NCBI RefSeq assembly: GCF_014203235.1
Contig: NZ_JACHIN010000004.1
Location: forward strand, 372,001 to 436,000
Direction of reading: 5' to 3'
DNA length: 64,000 bases
Source of the DNA: Nonomuraea endophytica
GTDB taxonomy: Bacteria > Actinomycetota > Actinomycetes > Streptosporangiales > Streptosporangiaceae
Shown: positions 1 to 9,133 of the stretch, in pieces
How the letters are laid out: every line of letters begins with the position of its first letter
Position numbering within the stretch: the stretch's first letter is position 1
The notes under the pieces: generated by a model
Told to the model about the DNA's origin: nothing
The model's database searches: none
What the model saw: the letters and a program-made list of their open reading frames with translations, nothing else
Translations under genes and position numbers: made by a program

Positions 1-52
1 GAAGGGGCTGTTCGCGCAGGTCGCGCGGGCCCTGTACAGCACGTCCCAGTGA
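1..52 (+). CDS. 3' end of an unidentified protein (partial)
   Basis: An open frame enters from the left edge (codons in phase with position 2) and ends at TGA 50-52. The sixteen visible codons all end in G or C, as expected for real coding sequence in this genome. They encode a tail ending ALYSTSQ. Too little remains to name the product. It faces the minus-strand aldo/keto reductase gene, so the two are convergent. Confidence 0.45.
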   Translation, partial: KGLFAQVARALYSTSQ

Positions 53-97
53 GATGACGCGTGGGCCGGTCGTCGCGATGGCGCCCGGCCCAGGCGC

Positions 98-1066
98 TCA
101 CATGCGCACCTCGCGAGGGGTGTAGGCCTCGCTCAGGAACGCGACTTCCTTCTCGGTCAGCTCCACGCCGACCGCCGCCGCGGCGTCGTCGACGTGCCGG
201 TCCTTGGTGGCGCCCACGATCGGCGCGGTCACCCCGGTACGCCCCAGCAGCCAGGCCAGCGCCACCTGCGCAGCCGGCAGCTCGCGCTCCCTGGCCACCT
301 GGGCGACCCGGTCCAGGACCACTTGGTCGTTCTCCGGCTCGTACAGGAAGTCGATGCGCTCGTCGGTGCCCTGCCTGGCGGTCTGCTGCGCCGTTCCGGC
401 CCTGGCCAGGACGCCGCGGGCCAGCGGGCTCCAGGGGATGACGCCCACGCCCTGGTCGGCGCAGAGCGGCAGCATCTCCCGCTCCTCCTCGCGGTAGAGC
501 AGGTTGTAGTGGTTCTGCATGGAGACGAACTTCGTCCACCCGTTGATCTCGGCCACGTGCTGGGCCTTGGCGAACTGCCAGGCGTACATGCTGGAGGCGC
601 CGATGTAGCGGGCCTTGCCGGAGCGGACGACGTCGTGCAGGGCCAGCATGGTCTCCTCGATCGGCGTCTCGTCGTCCCAGCGGTGGATCTGGTAGAGGTC
701 CACGTAGTCGGTGCCGAGGCGCTCGAGTGAGGCGTCGATCGCGGCCATGACGTGCTTGCGCGACAGCCCGCGGTCGTTGCGCGCCTTGCCCATCGGGAAG
801 TAGACCTTGGTGGCCAGCACGTAGTCCTCGCGGCGGGGGAAGATCCGGCGCAGCACGTTGCCGGTGATGACCTCGCTGGCGCCGGCGCTGTAGACGTCCG
901 CGGTGTCGAAGAAGGTGATCCCCGCGTCGGCGGCGCGCCGGACGAGCGGCTCGGCCTGTTCCTCCGGCAGGGTCCATTCCATCTTCTCGGGATCGCCGTA
1001 ACTCATCATGCCGAGGCAGATGCGCGAGACCTGAAGACCGGTGTTTCCCAGACGCGAATATTCCAT
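98..1066 (-). CDS. Aldo/keto reductase
   Basis: This 322-residue protein is a NADP(H)-dependent aldo/keto reductase, which interconverts carbonyls and alcohols on a TIM barrel. The N-terminus MEYSRLGNTGLQVSRICLG is typical of the family. The catalytic Asp and Tyr lie in FFDTADVYSAG and the His in DLYQIHRWD. A cofactor-binding end, IVGATK, follows near the C-terminus. I prefer the ATG at 1066 over an upstream in-frame codon because homologues begin at MEYSRLG. The substrate cannot be inferred. It is a single-gene unit, divergent from the methyltransferase at 1128. Confidence 0.9.
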   Translation of the reverse strand: MEYSRLGNTGLQVSRICLGMMSYGDPEKMEWTLPEEQAEPLVRRAADAGITFFDTADVYSAGASEVITGNVLRRIFPRREDYVLATKVYFPMGKARNDRGLSRKHVMAAIDASLERLGTDYVDLYQIHRWDDETPIEETMLALHDVVRSGKARYIGASSMYAWQFAKAQHVAEINGWTKFVSMQNHYNLLYREEEREMLPLCADQGVGVIPWSPLARGVLARAGTAQQTARQGTDERIDFLYEPENDQVVLDRVAQVARERELPAAQVALAWLLGRTGVTAPIVGATKDRHVDDAAAAVGVELTEKEVAFLSEAYTPREVRM

Positions 1067-1127
1067 GCAAGCCAGCTTATGGCGGGGCATTACGTGAGGA
1101 CGGATGGGCCAGGGGTAAGACCCGGAA

Positions 1128-2198
1128 ATGGTGACACCCCGCGGAATGCTGGTGCGGATTCTCTACGGCTCCCGCTACGACCGGTTGCCGCACGGCCAGC
1201 GTGCTTACGTACGACCGGGTGAGCGGGTGATCCGCGAGGCGCAGTGGCGGCTGAGGCTGCGCCGTGCGCCCGTGACCTCGCTGCCCGACTACTCCGGGTC
1301 GGTGCCGCTCGGCGAGATCGAGGAGTTCCTGGCCTGCACGCTGTGCGGCGAGGAGCGCCAGCAGCCGCTGTTCGAGCCGACCGGCGGCAAGGGCTGGCGT
1401 TACCGGGTGGTGCGCTGCCCGGCCTGCGGTTTCCTCTACCGCAACCCGAACGTCCGCCCCGAGCACCTCGGCGACCTGTACGCCGGCTCCTACAGCTCCT
1501 TCCTGACCGGCAAGTACGCCGCCCAGCGCCGGCGCCGCTACGAGCTGACGATGAAGGCGTTCTCCCCCGTGTTCGAGGACGGCAAGGGCCGCAGGCTGCT
1601 CGACTTCGGCTGCGGCGCCGGGCTCTTCCTGGGCCTGGCCGAGGAGCTCGGCTTCGACGCGGTCGGCGTCGACCTCTCGCCCGACTCCGTGGAACGGGCC
1701 AACGCCACGCTCCGCACCGCCCGCGCCCACCTGGGCGACCCCGAGGACGTGCCGGAGATCGCCGCGGGCGGGTTCGACGTCATCACGCTCTGGTCGGTGC
1801 TGGCCCACCTGCCGCGCCCGCTCGACGACTTCGCGCGCTTCCGCCGGCTGCTGGCGCCGGGCGGGGTCCTGCTGGTGCTGACCGTCAACGCCAATTCCCT
1901 GCTGCTCAAGGCGTACGGCTCGCGCTGGAGCGGCTTCACCAAGAACCACCTGATGTTCTACTCCTCGGCCACGCTGCCGGTGCTGCTGCGCCGTACCGGA
2001 TTCTCCGGGGTGGCCTTCGCGCCCCACTTCGGCGACGCGGTCGAGGCGGGCACCACAGCGCTGCCCGCGAAGCTACGGCGGCGGCTGGTGACGCGGATCC
2101 GGGCCAGCGACGGCGGGAACATGATGCGCGCGCTCGCCTTCGCCGACCAGGAGGCGCTGGAGCGGTGGGGCGCCGAGCAGAAGGCCCGTGAGCTCTAG
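1128..2198 (+). CDS. Class I SAM-dependent methyltransferase with N-terminal zinc ribbon
   Basis: The 356-residue product starts with about 65 basic residues, then a Cys4 zinc-ribbon-like segment (CTLCGEE ... CPACGF). A Rossmann methyltransferase domain follows, with motif I LLDFGCGAGLFLGLAEELG, an acidic ribose ligand in VGVDLSP, and the post-I segment FDVITLWSVLAHLPRP. This arrangement is common in actinobacterial methyltransferases linked to surface glycans or secondary metabolites. No acceptor is apparent. The start at 1128 is the first good start, and the gene is transcribed away from the aldo/keto reductase. Confidence 0.85.
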   Translation: MVTPRGMLVRILYGSRYDRLPHGQRAYVRPGERVIREAQWRLRLRRAPVTSLPDYSGSVPLGEIEEFLACTLCGEERQQPLFEPTGGKGWRYRVVRCPACGFLYRNPNVRPEHLGDLYAGSYSSFLTGKYAAQRRRRYELTMKAFSPVFEDGKGRRLLDFGCGAGLFLGLAEELGFDAVGVDLSPDSVERANATLRTARAHLGDPEDVPEIAAGGFDVITLWSVLAHLPRPLDDFARFRRLLAPGGVLLVLTVNANSLLLKAYGSRWSGFTKNHLMFYSSATLPVLLRRTGFSGVAFAPHFGDAVEAGTTALPAKLRRRLVTRIRASDGGNMMRALAFADQEALERWGAEQKAREL

Positions 2199-2252
2199 CA
2201 GACCCGCACCACTATGCGGATCCTGAACATGGGCCTTCTAGGGTGTTGGCTC

Positions 2253-2807
2253 ATGAAACAGCACATGTTCGCCGTAGCCTTCCTGGCCACGGCGCTGACC
2301 GGTTGCGGACTGACCCAGGGAGGCGGCGGAGAGGAGAAGGTGGCGGCCCCGCCGAAGACGGCCTCGGCGTCGGCCTCCGCAGGGCAGACGGCCGCGCCGC
2401 AGGGCGAGGGCATGATCGCCACCCGCCGCGTCAACGACGACCAGGCCGTGCTCAAGGTCGAGGTCACCGAGCTGCGCCGCGAGGGCAAGATGGCCACGCT
2501 GAGCTGGACGCTGACCGTGGAGAAGGGCGAGCACTGGAGCGTCGGCACCAAGATGGGCCGGCACAACACCGACTACACCGTCTCCAACGTCTCGCTCATC
2601 GACGTCCAGAACGCCAAGCGCTACCGCGCCGCCATGAGCCAGGGCCCCGAGGGGACCTGCGCCTGCACCGAGACCGACGCCACCACCGTGCAGACCGGCG
2701 GCAAGCTGTCGTTCCAGGCGACCTACGCCGCGCCGCCGCCCGAGGTCGGGAAGGTCAACATCACCCTGGGCGAGCTCGGCGGGCTGACCGATGTCCCGAT
2801 CTCCTGA
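2253..2807 (+). CDS. Secreted lipoprotein of unknown function
   Basis: The protein of 184 residues begins MKQHMFAVAFLATALTGC, a lipoprotein signal peptide with lipobox LTGC, so it should be anchored outside the membrane at Cys18. A low-complexity Ala/Ser/Pro linker follows, then a beta-rich domain of about 130 residues with a CACTE motif. No enzyme motif is visible. An upstream in-frame start exists, but the ATG at 2253 gives the correct signal peptide. The 3' end overlaps the OmpA-domain gene by 17 bp, so the two are probably co-translated. The closest idea is a lipoprotein that works with the OmpA-domain partner at the cell wall. Confidence 0.75.
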   Translation: MKQHMFAVAFLATALTGCGLTQGGGGEEKVAAPPKTASASASAGQTAAPQGEGMIATRRVNDDQAVLKVEVTELRREGKMATLSWTLTVEKGEHWSVGTKMGRHNTDYTVSNVSLIDVQNAKRYRAAMSQGPEGTCACTETDATTVQTGGKLSFQATYAAPPPEVGKVNITLGELGGLTDVPIS

Positions 2808-3333
2808 GCGGCTGGCCGCCGTGGCCCTCGCCGCCGCCCTGGTCCTGTACGGCGGGCCCGCCCTGGCCGAGCCCGTCCCCGCCCCGGTCGAGGACCTGGT
2901 CGCGCCCGTGGAGGACCTGCTGGCCGAGGTCGAGTCGCTGGACGGCAGCCAGAGCGAGTCGAAACGCGGGCAGACCGTCACCGTGGCGCTGACCAGCGAC
3001 GTGCTGTTCGCCCTGGACAAGCACACGCTGAGCGCCAAGGCCCGGCAGCGCGTCGCGGCCGTCGCCGCCAAGATCGGCTCGGGTCCGGTGAGCGTCGAGG
3101 GCCACACCGACGACCAGGGCGCCGACGCCTACAACCTGGCCCTGTCGCAGCGACGCGCGCAAGCCGTACAGCGAGTGCTCGAGGCCGCGCTGAAAGGCCG
3201 GGGCGTCGCCTTCCAGGCGAAGGGCTTCGGCGAGACCAAGCCGAAGCTGCCCAACCAGGTCGGAGGCCAGGCGATCGAGGAAAACCGGGCCAAGAACCGG
3301 CGCGTGGAGATCATATTCAACGTCGGCGAATGA
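2791..3333 (+). CDS. OmpA-family peptidoglycan-associated protein
   Basis: The 180-residue product has a Sec signal peptide ending at ALA, a short acidic linker, and a C-terminal OmpA-like domain. The domain shows FALDKHTLSAKA, the signature VEGHTDDQGADAYNLALSQRRAQAV, and the terminal NRRVEIIF. OmpA domains bind peptidoglycan diaminopimelate through the conserved Asp and Arg of this signature; the Arg is seen in the closing NRRVE. In a Gram-positive it is a secreted wall-binding protein. The start overlaps the lipoprotein gene by 17 bp, indicating an operon. Confidence 0.9.
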   Translation: MSRSPERLAAVALAAALVLYGGPALAEPVPAPVEDLVAPVEDLLAEVESLDGSQSESKRGQTVTVALTSDVLFALDKHTLSAKARQRVAAVAAKIGSGPVSVEGHTDDQGADAYNLALSQRRAQAVQRVLEAALKGRGVAFQAKGFGETKPKLPNQVGGQAIEENRAKNRRVEIIFNVGE

Positions 3334-3436
3334 GCCAATAACGCCGAGGCTTCTTGGCAACTACTCCACTTGATCCAGCCGGTAAATGCCCTTTAGGTAC
3401 CTACTGTCAACCGAGGTATGTGAAGGGAACCCTTTT

Positions 3437-5599
3437 ATGGCTCGCAGCCGCCTCATCGGCTTAGCCGCCACCGTACTCACCCTCCCTCTCCTGATCGTCG
3501 CGGCGCCCGCGGGCGCGGCGGCGACGCCCGGGGCCGCGCCACCGGGCGACATGGTCGCCGGCGCCAAGACCAGCGCCCGGATGGTGGTGGACGGCGCCAC
3601 CTACGAGATGCCGGCCACCTACACCCGGAAGGCGGCCGCCACGGCGCGGTCCGCCGCCCCCACACCGCCCGTCGGAACGGTCCGGCAGTGGTTCGCCAGC
3701 GACGACAACACCGGCTGGTACCTGAAGGACTTCACGCTGCGCGGCGTCGGGAACAAGATCGAGGTGTGGGTCGCCAACGACCTCGCCTTCCCCGCCGGCG
3801 ACTGCCGCCCGGCCAGCTCCGTCACGATCACCGACGCCAACGTGGCCCGGATGATCAGCGAGTTCGACACCAACATGTATCCGAAGGAGACGGCGGCCTT
3901 CAGCACCCCGCCGGACCGCGACGGCACCGCCTCCCAGGTGCCCAGGGACTTCACCGGCGACGGCGACAACACCGTCGCGCTGGTCGACAACGTGCGCGAC
4001 TCGAACTTCTACGACTTCCCCGCGAACACCACCTACACCGCGGGATTCTTCTCCGGCGCGCTCAACGAGGCCACCGACCGCAACGTCATGACGATCGACG
4101 CCTTCGACTGGGCCCACCGCACCGGGGTCAACCCGCCGGACGAGCCCACGTCCGACCCCTGCACCAGCCGCCCGGCCCGCCCCAACTCCTACGAGGGCAC
4201 GTTCGCGCACGAGTGGCAGCACCTGCAGATGTACTACACGGACTCCTTCGAAGGTAACTGGATCAACGAGGGCCTGTCGGACTACGCCATGTACCTGACC
4301 GGGTACTCCGACAGCCTCAAGACCGTGCACGAGAAGGGCTGGGACAGCCACCTGATCTGCCAGCAGGGCTGGGCCACCGTGCAGACGCCCGCCAACCCCA
4401 ACGTCCGCGACTGCGGCGGCCCGGAGAACTCGCTGACGCTGTGGGGCGAGGGCAACACCGGCGGCGACGTGCTGGCCGACTACGGCAACGCCTACGCCTT
4501 CATGCTCTACCTGGCCGACCGCTACGGCGCCGACATCCTCACCAGGCTCCACAACGACGCCAAGCGCGGCCTCGAGAGCGTCACCGCGCAGCTCGCCACC
4601 GAGGGACAGAACAACCTCTACCAGGTCATCCACGACTACCAGTCGATGACGCTGCTCGACGGCATCGTGGGCGAGTCCCGGCACGGCGTCGTGATCGGCG
4701 TGCCCAAGAAGCGGGTCACCGCGGCGAACCTGCGCTCCAGCGTCAACTTCGCCAACCCCGACTCCCACGCCACCCCCGGCGCGGCGCCCAACGGCGCCGA
4801 CTACCTCGCCCTGCGCGACGCCGCCGGCAAGGAGCTGCGCGGGCGCGACCTGCGCTCGCTCTCCTTCGAGGGGGTACGGTCGCTGCCGCCCGCGCCGCTG
4901 CAGTGGACCGTCGTCAGCGACGACGCCGACCGCCCCGGCAACCCGGTCATCTGGTCCGGCAACCGCAACAACCTCGACGCCACGGCCGTCACCAAGGTGA
5001 CCGTCCCGGCCGCCGACCCGACGCTGCGCTTCCTGGCCAAGTACGGGGCCGAGACCGGGTACGACTACGCGTACGTGATGGTGTCCACCGACGGCGGGGC
5101 CACCTACACCCCGATCGCCGGTGACAAGACGACGGAGGCGCCGCTCGGGCCCGGCCTGAACGGCACCACGACCGGCTTCGAACCGCACACCTTCGACCTG
5201 GCCGCGTACGCCGGGCAGGAGATCCTCGTCAACTTCCGCTACATCAGCGACGGCGGCGTCAACGAGGGCGGTCTCAAGCTCGACGACATCGCCGTGGGCG
5301 GCGCCGCGGTGAGCGACGGCTCCAGCCTCGACCCGTTCGACTCGGTCACCGAGGTCAGGCCGATCGCGATCGACAGCTGGAACGTCCGGCTCATCGGGTA
5401 TGACGGCAAGCGGTCGGTGGCCCTGTACACGGAGGTGGACGACAAGTTCGCCTTCAGCCTCAACCGGCTACAGCTCGCGCTGCTGGCTCCGTTCCCGAAG
5501 GTGGCCGCCATCGTGGCGGTCGACGACCCGGGCGAGCAGGTCCAGCAGTACGCGCCCTACACCCTCAAGATCAACGGCGTGACCCAGCCCGGCGGCTGA
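3437..5599 (+). CDS. Secreted zinc metallopeptidase (immune inhibitor A / M6-like)
   Basis: This 720-residue exported protein starts at ATG 3437 behind a GAAGGGA ribosome binding site. A Sec signal peptide ends near APAGAAA. The peptidase region has the zinc motif HEWQH at residues 258-262 and a probable third ligand Glu278 in NEGLSDYAMY. The C-terminal half has jelly-roll features, with YVMVSTDGG and FRYISDGGVNEGGLKLDDI resembling the choice-of-anchor/MAM-like domains of immune inhibitor A proteins. It is predicted to act outside the cell on proteins. A perfect terminator hairpin follows at 5611. A second M6-type peptidase lies at 61309-64000. Confidence 0.85.
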   Translation: MARSRLIGLAATVLTLPLLIVAAPAGAAATPGAAPPGDMVAGAKTSARMVVDGATYEMPATYTRKAAATARSAAPTPPVGTVRQWFASDDNTGWYLKDFTLRGVGNKIEVWVANDLAFPAGDCRPASSVTITDANVARMISEFDTNMYPKETAAFSTPPDRDGTASQVPRDFTGDGDNTVALVDNVRDSNFYDFPANTTYTAGFFSGALNEATDRNVMTIDAFDWAHRTGVNPPDEPTSDPCTSRPARPNSYEGTFAHEWQHLQMYYTDSFEGNWINEGLSDYAMYLTGYSDSLKTVHEKGWDSHLICQQGWATVQTPANPNVRDCGGPENSLTLWGEGNTGGDVLADYGNAYAFMLYLADRYGADILTRLHNDAKRGLESVTAQLATEGQNNLYQVIHDYQSMTLLDGIVGESRHGVVIGVPKKRVTAANLRSSVNFANPDSHATPGAAPNGADYLALRDAAGKELRGRDLRSLSFEGVRSLPPAPLQWTVVSDDADRPGNPVIWSGNRNNLDATAVTKVTVPAADPTLRFLAKYGAETGYDYAYVMVSTDGGATYTPIAGDKTTEAPLGPGLNGTTTGFEPHTFDLAAYAGQEILVNFRYISDGGVNEGGLKLDDIAVGGAAVSDGSSLDPFDSVTEVRPIAIDSWNVRLIGYDGKRSVALYTEVDDKFAFSLNRLQLALLAPFPKVAAIVAVDDPGEQVQQYAPYTLKINGVTQPGG

Positions 5600-5610
5600 C
5601 CCACGCGAAA

Positions 5611-5637
5611 GCCCCCTTCCCTGACCGGGAAGGGGGC
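5611..5637. terminator. Bidirectional hairpin terminator
   Basis: An 11-bp perfect GC-rich stem (arms GCCCCCTTCCC and GGGAAGGGGGC) encloses a 5-nt loop. It lies between the convergent ends of the peptidase gene (stop at 5599) and the SRPBCC gene (stop at 5656). No long T-tract follows, as is common in high-GC actinomycetes. Symmetry suggests it works in both directions. Confidence 0.8.
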
Positions 5638-5655
5638 CGAGGGCGGATGGACGGG

Positions 5656-6327
5656 CTACAGACCCGGCTCCGGCGAACGCGGGAAGCCCGTCCCGGGCGG
5701 CGGCCGGTCGCCGGGGTTGCCGGGGACGTGCGGAGTTCCCGGCGTGGGCGGGATACCCGGGTCGTGCGGGTTGCCCGGCATCTGCGGATTGCCCGGCATC
5801 TGCGGGCTACCCTGCATCTGCCGTCCGCCCGGCGTCTGCTGGTCGCCCGGCGTCTGCGGGGTGTCGGTGCTGTGCGGATACGGCACGTCGCCGCGCCACG
5901 CGCCGGTCTCGTCGCCGCGTGCCTCGATGTACTCCTTGAAGCGCCGCATGTCGCCCTGGACACGCATCCGCACGAGCTGCAGCCAGTCGCCGGCGGTCTC
6001 GACGAAGCCCTCCGGGTCGTACTCCATCTGCAGCGTGACCCTGGTCGTGGTGTCGTCGAGCCGGTGAAAGGTGACGACACCGGCCTGGTGCGGCCGGTCG
6101 ACGGAGCGCCAGGCGATGCGCTCGTCCGGGTGCTGCTCGGTGATCTCGGTCTCGAACTCCCGCTTGACCCCGGCGATCTCCGCCAGCCACGCGTTGCGCG
6201 TGTCGGTGAGCTGTTTGACCGACTCCACCCCTTCCATGAACTCGGGGAACGTCTCGAACTGCGTCCACTGGTTATAGGCCACCCTGACGGGGACCGTGAC
6301 GTCTACTGAATACTCGATGCTGCTCAT
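5656..6327 (-). CDS. SRPBCC-fold protein with Pro/Gly-rich repeat tail
   Basis: Residues 1-145 form a START/SRPBCC (polyketide cyclase/dehydrase-like) domain. It begins with IEYSVDVTVPVRVAYNQWT and includes FPEFMEGVESVKQL and ITEQHPDERIAWRS, a pattern typical of small actinobacterial lipid- or ligand-binding proteins. The remaining 75 residues are a low-complexity tail of repeated P-G-x-P units such as QMPGNP. There is no signal peptide, so the protein is likely cytoplasmic. The ligand is unknown. The tail looks like an in-frame microsatellite expansion. Confidence 0.85.
   Translation of the reverse strand: MSSIEYSVDVTVPVRVAYNQWTQFETFPEFMEGVESVKQLTDTRNAWLAEIAGVKREFETEITEQHPDERIAWRSVDRPHQAGVVTFHRLDDTTTRVTLQMEYDPEGFVETAGDWLQLVRMRVQGDMRRFKEYIEARGDETGAWRGDVPYPHSTDTPQTPGDQQTPGGRQMQGSPQMPGNPQMPGNPHDPGIPPTPGTPHVPGNPGDRPPPGTGFPRSPEPGL
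5771..5860 (-). repeat. 18-bp tandem repeat encoding a PG-rich hexapeptide
   Basis: Five consecutive 18-bp units related to TTGCCCGGCATCTGCGGA (plus-strand reading) run without gaps. The first two units differ at one position only. They encode six-residue units such as PQMPGN in the SRPBCC protein tail. Because the unit is a multiple of three, copy-number changes would keep the frame. Confidence 0.85.
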
Positions 6328-6366
6328 GAGCTCGCCCCTGCCCGATGGCGGCGAGCCCTAACGCCT

Positions 6367-7536
6367 TCAGGCCGTGACCGCGAACAGCGCGACCGTGGTG
6401 CAACTGCCGCCGATGTTGAGGGTCAGCGCGGTGCGCGCGCCCTCCACCTGGCACTCCCCCGCCCCGCCCGACACCTGCCGGGCGGCGTCGTGCAGCATGC
6501 GCACCCCGGTGGCGCCGACGGGATGGCCGAGCCCGATGAGCCCGCCCGACGGGTTGACCGGCAGCGAGCCGCCGAACTCGATCGCCCCCGACTCCACGGC
6601 CCGCCACGACTCGCCGGGCGGCGTGAGCCCGAGGTGGTCGAGCGCCACGTACTCGGTGATCGTGAAGCAGTCGTGGGTCTCGATCACGTCCACGTCGTCC
6701 GGGCCGCGCAGCCCGGCCCGCTCGTAGGTGTCGAGCACGGCGCGGCGCAGATGGGGGAAGAGGTACGACTCGCGCGTGGCCAGCTTGTCCTTGAGCAGCA
6801 TCGGCGCCGTCCTGTGGCCCCAGCCGGAGATGGCCGGGCCGGGCCTGCCGTACCGGTCGGAGGCCAGGACGACGGCGGCGGCGCCGTCGGTGATGCGACC
6901 GCAGTCGTACTTGCGCAGCCGTCCCTCGACCAGCGGGTTGAGCAAGTTGTCGGCGCCGAAGCAGCCGTCGGGGAAGGTCCAGGAGCGCGCCTGGGCGAGC
7001 GGGTTGCGCAGGGCGTTGCCGTGGTTGATCTCGGCGATGCGGGCGAGGTGCTCGTGGGCGAGGCCGTAGCGGACGTCAACCTCGTCGGCGATCTCGGCGA
7101 ACAGCGCCGGCCACGGGAAGTCAGCGCCCTGCCCCTCGCGGCCGGCCCAGGCCGCGCAGCCGAGGTGCTGGGCGGCCTCCTTGGCGCCGACGTTGCGCAT
7201 GAGCTCGACGCCGACGACCAGCGCCACGTCGTAGCGACCGGCCTCCAGGTCGGCCATCGCGGCCAGCACCGCCATCGAGCCGGAGGCGCACGCGGCCTCG
7301 TGGCGGGAGGTGGGCAGCATGGACCAGGCCGGGTCGATGGCGGCGACCATGCCGCCGAGGTGGGCCTGGCCGGCGAACAGCTCGCCGGCCAGGTTGCCGA
7401 CGTGCGCGACCTCGACCTCCCGCGCGGCCACGCCCGCCGACTCCAGCGCGCCGAGCGAGGCCTCGCGCATCATGTCGTACAGGCTGACGCCGGAGCGGGC
7501 GAAGTCGGTCTGGTAGCCGCCGAGCACGCGGATCAC
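6367..7536 (-). CDS. Thiolase family protein (SCP-x / lipid-transfer type)
   Basis: The 389-residue protein is a thiolase of the lipid-carrier/SCP-x kind, which cleaves 3-oxoacyl-CoA (often sterol side-chain or aromatic) or forms the reverse bond. The nucleophile Cys83 is in HEAACASGSMAV. An ETHDCFTITE segment and the active-site His in GLGHPVGATGVRML follow. The start is GTG at 7536, which overlaps the TGA of the acyl-CoA ligase gene (GTGA), so the two genes are translationally coupled. The partner DUF35/OB-fold protein often found with this class is not next door. Confidence 0.88.
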   Translation of the reverse strand: MIRVLGGYQTDFARSGVSLYDMMREASLGALESAGVAAREVEVAHVGNLAGELFAGQAHLGGMVAAIDPAWSMLPTSRHEAACASGSMAVLAAMADLEAGRYDVALVVGVELMRNVGAKEAAQHLGCAAWAGREGQGADFPWPALFAEIADEVDVRYGLAHEHLARIAEINHGNALRNPLAQARSWTFPDGCFGADNLLNPLVEGRLRKYDCGRITDGAAAVVLASDRYGRPGPAISGWGHRTAPMLLKDKLATRESYLFPHLRRAVLDTYERAGLRGPDDVDVIETHDCFTITEYVALDHLGLTPPGESWRAVESGAIEFGGSLPVNPSGGLIGLGHPVGATGVRMLHDAARQVSGGAGECQVEGARTALTLNIGGSCTTVALFAVTA

Positions 7537-9104
7537 AGCTTCAGCTCCCTCTTGAGGATCTTGCCGACCGGGCTTCTGGGCAGCGCCTCGACGATCTCCA
7601 GCCGTTCGGGCAGCTTGTAGGAGGCGATGCCCTTGTCGCGCAGGAACGCGACGACGGACTCCAGCGAGATCTCGCCCTTGGGGACGACGACCGCGCAGAC
7701 CTTCTCGCCGAGCACGTCGTCGGGATAACCGGCCACCGCGGACTCCGCCACCGCCGGGTGCCCGGCCAGCAGCCCCTCCAGCTCGGCGGGGGCGATGTTC
7801 ATGCCGCCGCGGATGATGATGTCCTTGGCCCGGTCGACGTAGCGCAGGTACTGGCCGTGCTCGCCGGCGATCTCGAACAGGTCGCCGGTCCTGAGATAGC
7901 CGTCCTCGTCGAACGGCTCCGCCACCGCGGTGCCGGGCAGGTAGCCGGCGAAGACGGTGGGGCCGCTGAGCCGCAGCTCGCCAGGGACTCCGGGCTCGGT
8001 GATCTCCCGGCCGTCGGGGGTGACGAGCTTGGTGCTGACCCGGTCCAGCAGCACGGGCGCCCCGGGTGCGCCCGGGCGGGGGAAGTAGCGGGCGCGGGTC
8101 TCGGGGTCGGGCATGTGGGCGGGGTCCGACAGCAGCGCGACGCCCTCGTTGGAGCCGAAGAAGTTGATGATCGCGATGCCGTGTTTCTCCTGCCAGCCGC
8201 GGACCATCGGCGGCGGCAGCGGCGCGGAGCCGGAGCCGATCCTGGTCAGCGAGGAGATGTCGGCCCTGGCGAGGATCGCCTCCTGGTGCAGCAGCAGGGT
8301 GAGCAGCGCGGGCGGGGCCAGGGTGTAGGTGACACGTTCGGCGGCGATCTGGGCCAGGTAGGTGGGCAGGTCGAAGGGGTGGTGCTGCACCAGCACGGCG
8401 CCGGAGCGCAGCCAGGGCAGGAAGACGCCGCCGATGCCGGCCATGTTGACCATGGGGAACGGGTTGAGTATCACGTCGCCGGCGGTGAGGGCGGGCGCGG
8501 CCGTACAGACGGACTCGACCGCGAGCCAGTCGTAGTGGCAGCGCGGCACGCCCTTGGGGGTGGCCTCGGTGCCGGAGGTCCAGCAGATCGTCACCTGTTC
8601 GGCCGGGGCGGCCGTGCGCGGCGGCGGCGCGGGAGCGTCGGCGCCTTCGAGGTCGGCGGGCCACGACAGCGTGGGGGTGCCGGCGGGGGCGCGCGAGTCC
8701 CGGCCGGTGACGAGCAGGGCCGCGCCGGACAGCGGGAGGAGCTGGGCCAGCTCGTATTCGCGGTACTGGACGGGGAACGGCGTGACGCTCGCGCCGAGCC
8801 GGACGACGGCGAGGAAGGTGACCGCCAGCTCGACGCTGTTGGGCAGCTGGACGGCCACCACGTCGCCGGGGCCGACGCCGCGGGCGTGCAGGACGCCGGC
8901 GACCCTGTCGACGTCCGCCTCGAGCTCGGCCCAGGTCAGGCGCTTGATCGGGCCGTCGAGATGGGTGGTCTTGTCGAGCGGGTCCACGATCGCGAGCACG
9001 CCGGGGCGGGCCGCCACGTGGACGCGGAGGAGCTGGTCAATGGTGTCTTCTGTCCACCAGCCCGCGGCGACGTAGCGGGCGATCCGGTCGGCGGAATGCG
9101 TCAT
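7533..9104 (-). CDS. AMP-forming acyl-CoA ligase
   Basis: This 523-residue member of the ANL superfamily should activate a carboxylic acid as acyl-AMP and then acyl-CoA. The P-loop-like motif is ICWTSGTEATPKGVP. The adenylate motif GYLPG and the hinge YLRTGDLFEI follow, then RAKDIIIRGGMNIAPAELE and the catalytic Lys in LPRSPVGKILKREL. The start is ATG 9104 with GGGGAG 8 nt upstream. It is first in the minus-strand operon with the SCP-x thiolase. The substrate is unknown; the neighbours suggest an acid made by oxidative cleavage or a medium-length side chain. Confidence 0.9.
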   Translation of the reverse strand: MTHSADRIARYVAAGWWTEDTIDQLLRVHVAARPGVLAIVDPLDKTTHLDGPIKRLTWAELEADVDRVAGVLHARGVGPGDVVAVQLPNSVELAVTFLAVVRLGASVTPFPVQYREYELAQLLPLSGAALLVTGRDSRAPAGTPTLSWPADLEGADAPAPPPRTAAPAEQVTICWTSGTEATPKGVPRCHYDWLAVESVCTAAPALTAGDVILNPFPMVNMAGIGGVFLPWLRSGAVLVQHHPFDLPTYLAQIAAERVTYTLAPPALLTLLLHQEAILARADISSLTRIGSGSAPLPPPMVRGWQEKHGIAIINFFGSNEGVALLSDPAHMPDPETRARYFPRPGAPGAPVLLDRVSTKLVTPDGREITEPGVPGELRLSGPTVFAGYLPGTAVAEPFDEDGYLRTGDLFEIAGEHGQYLRYVDRAKDIIIRGGMNIAPAELEGLLAGHPAVAESAVAGYPDDVLGEKVCAVVVPKGEISLESVVAFLRDKGIASYKLPERLEIVEALPRSPVGKILKRELKL

Positions 9105-9133
9105 CGCGACTCCCCAGGGGTGTGATGGCCGCA

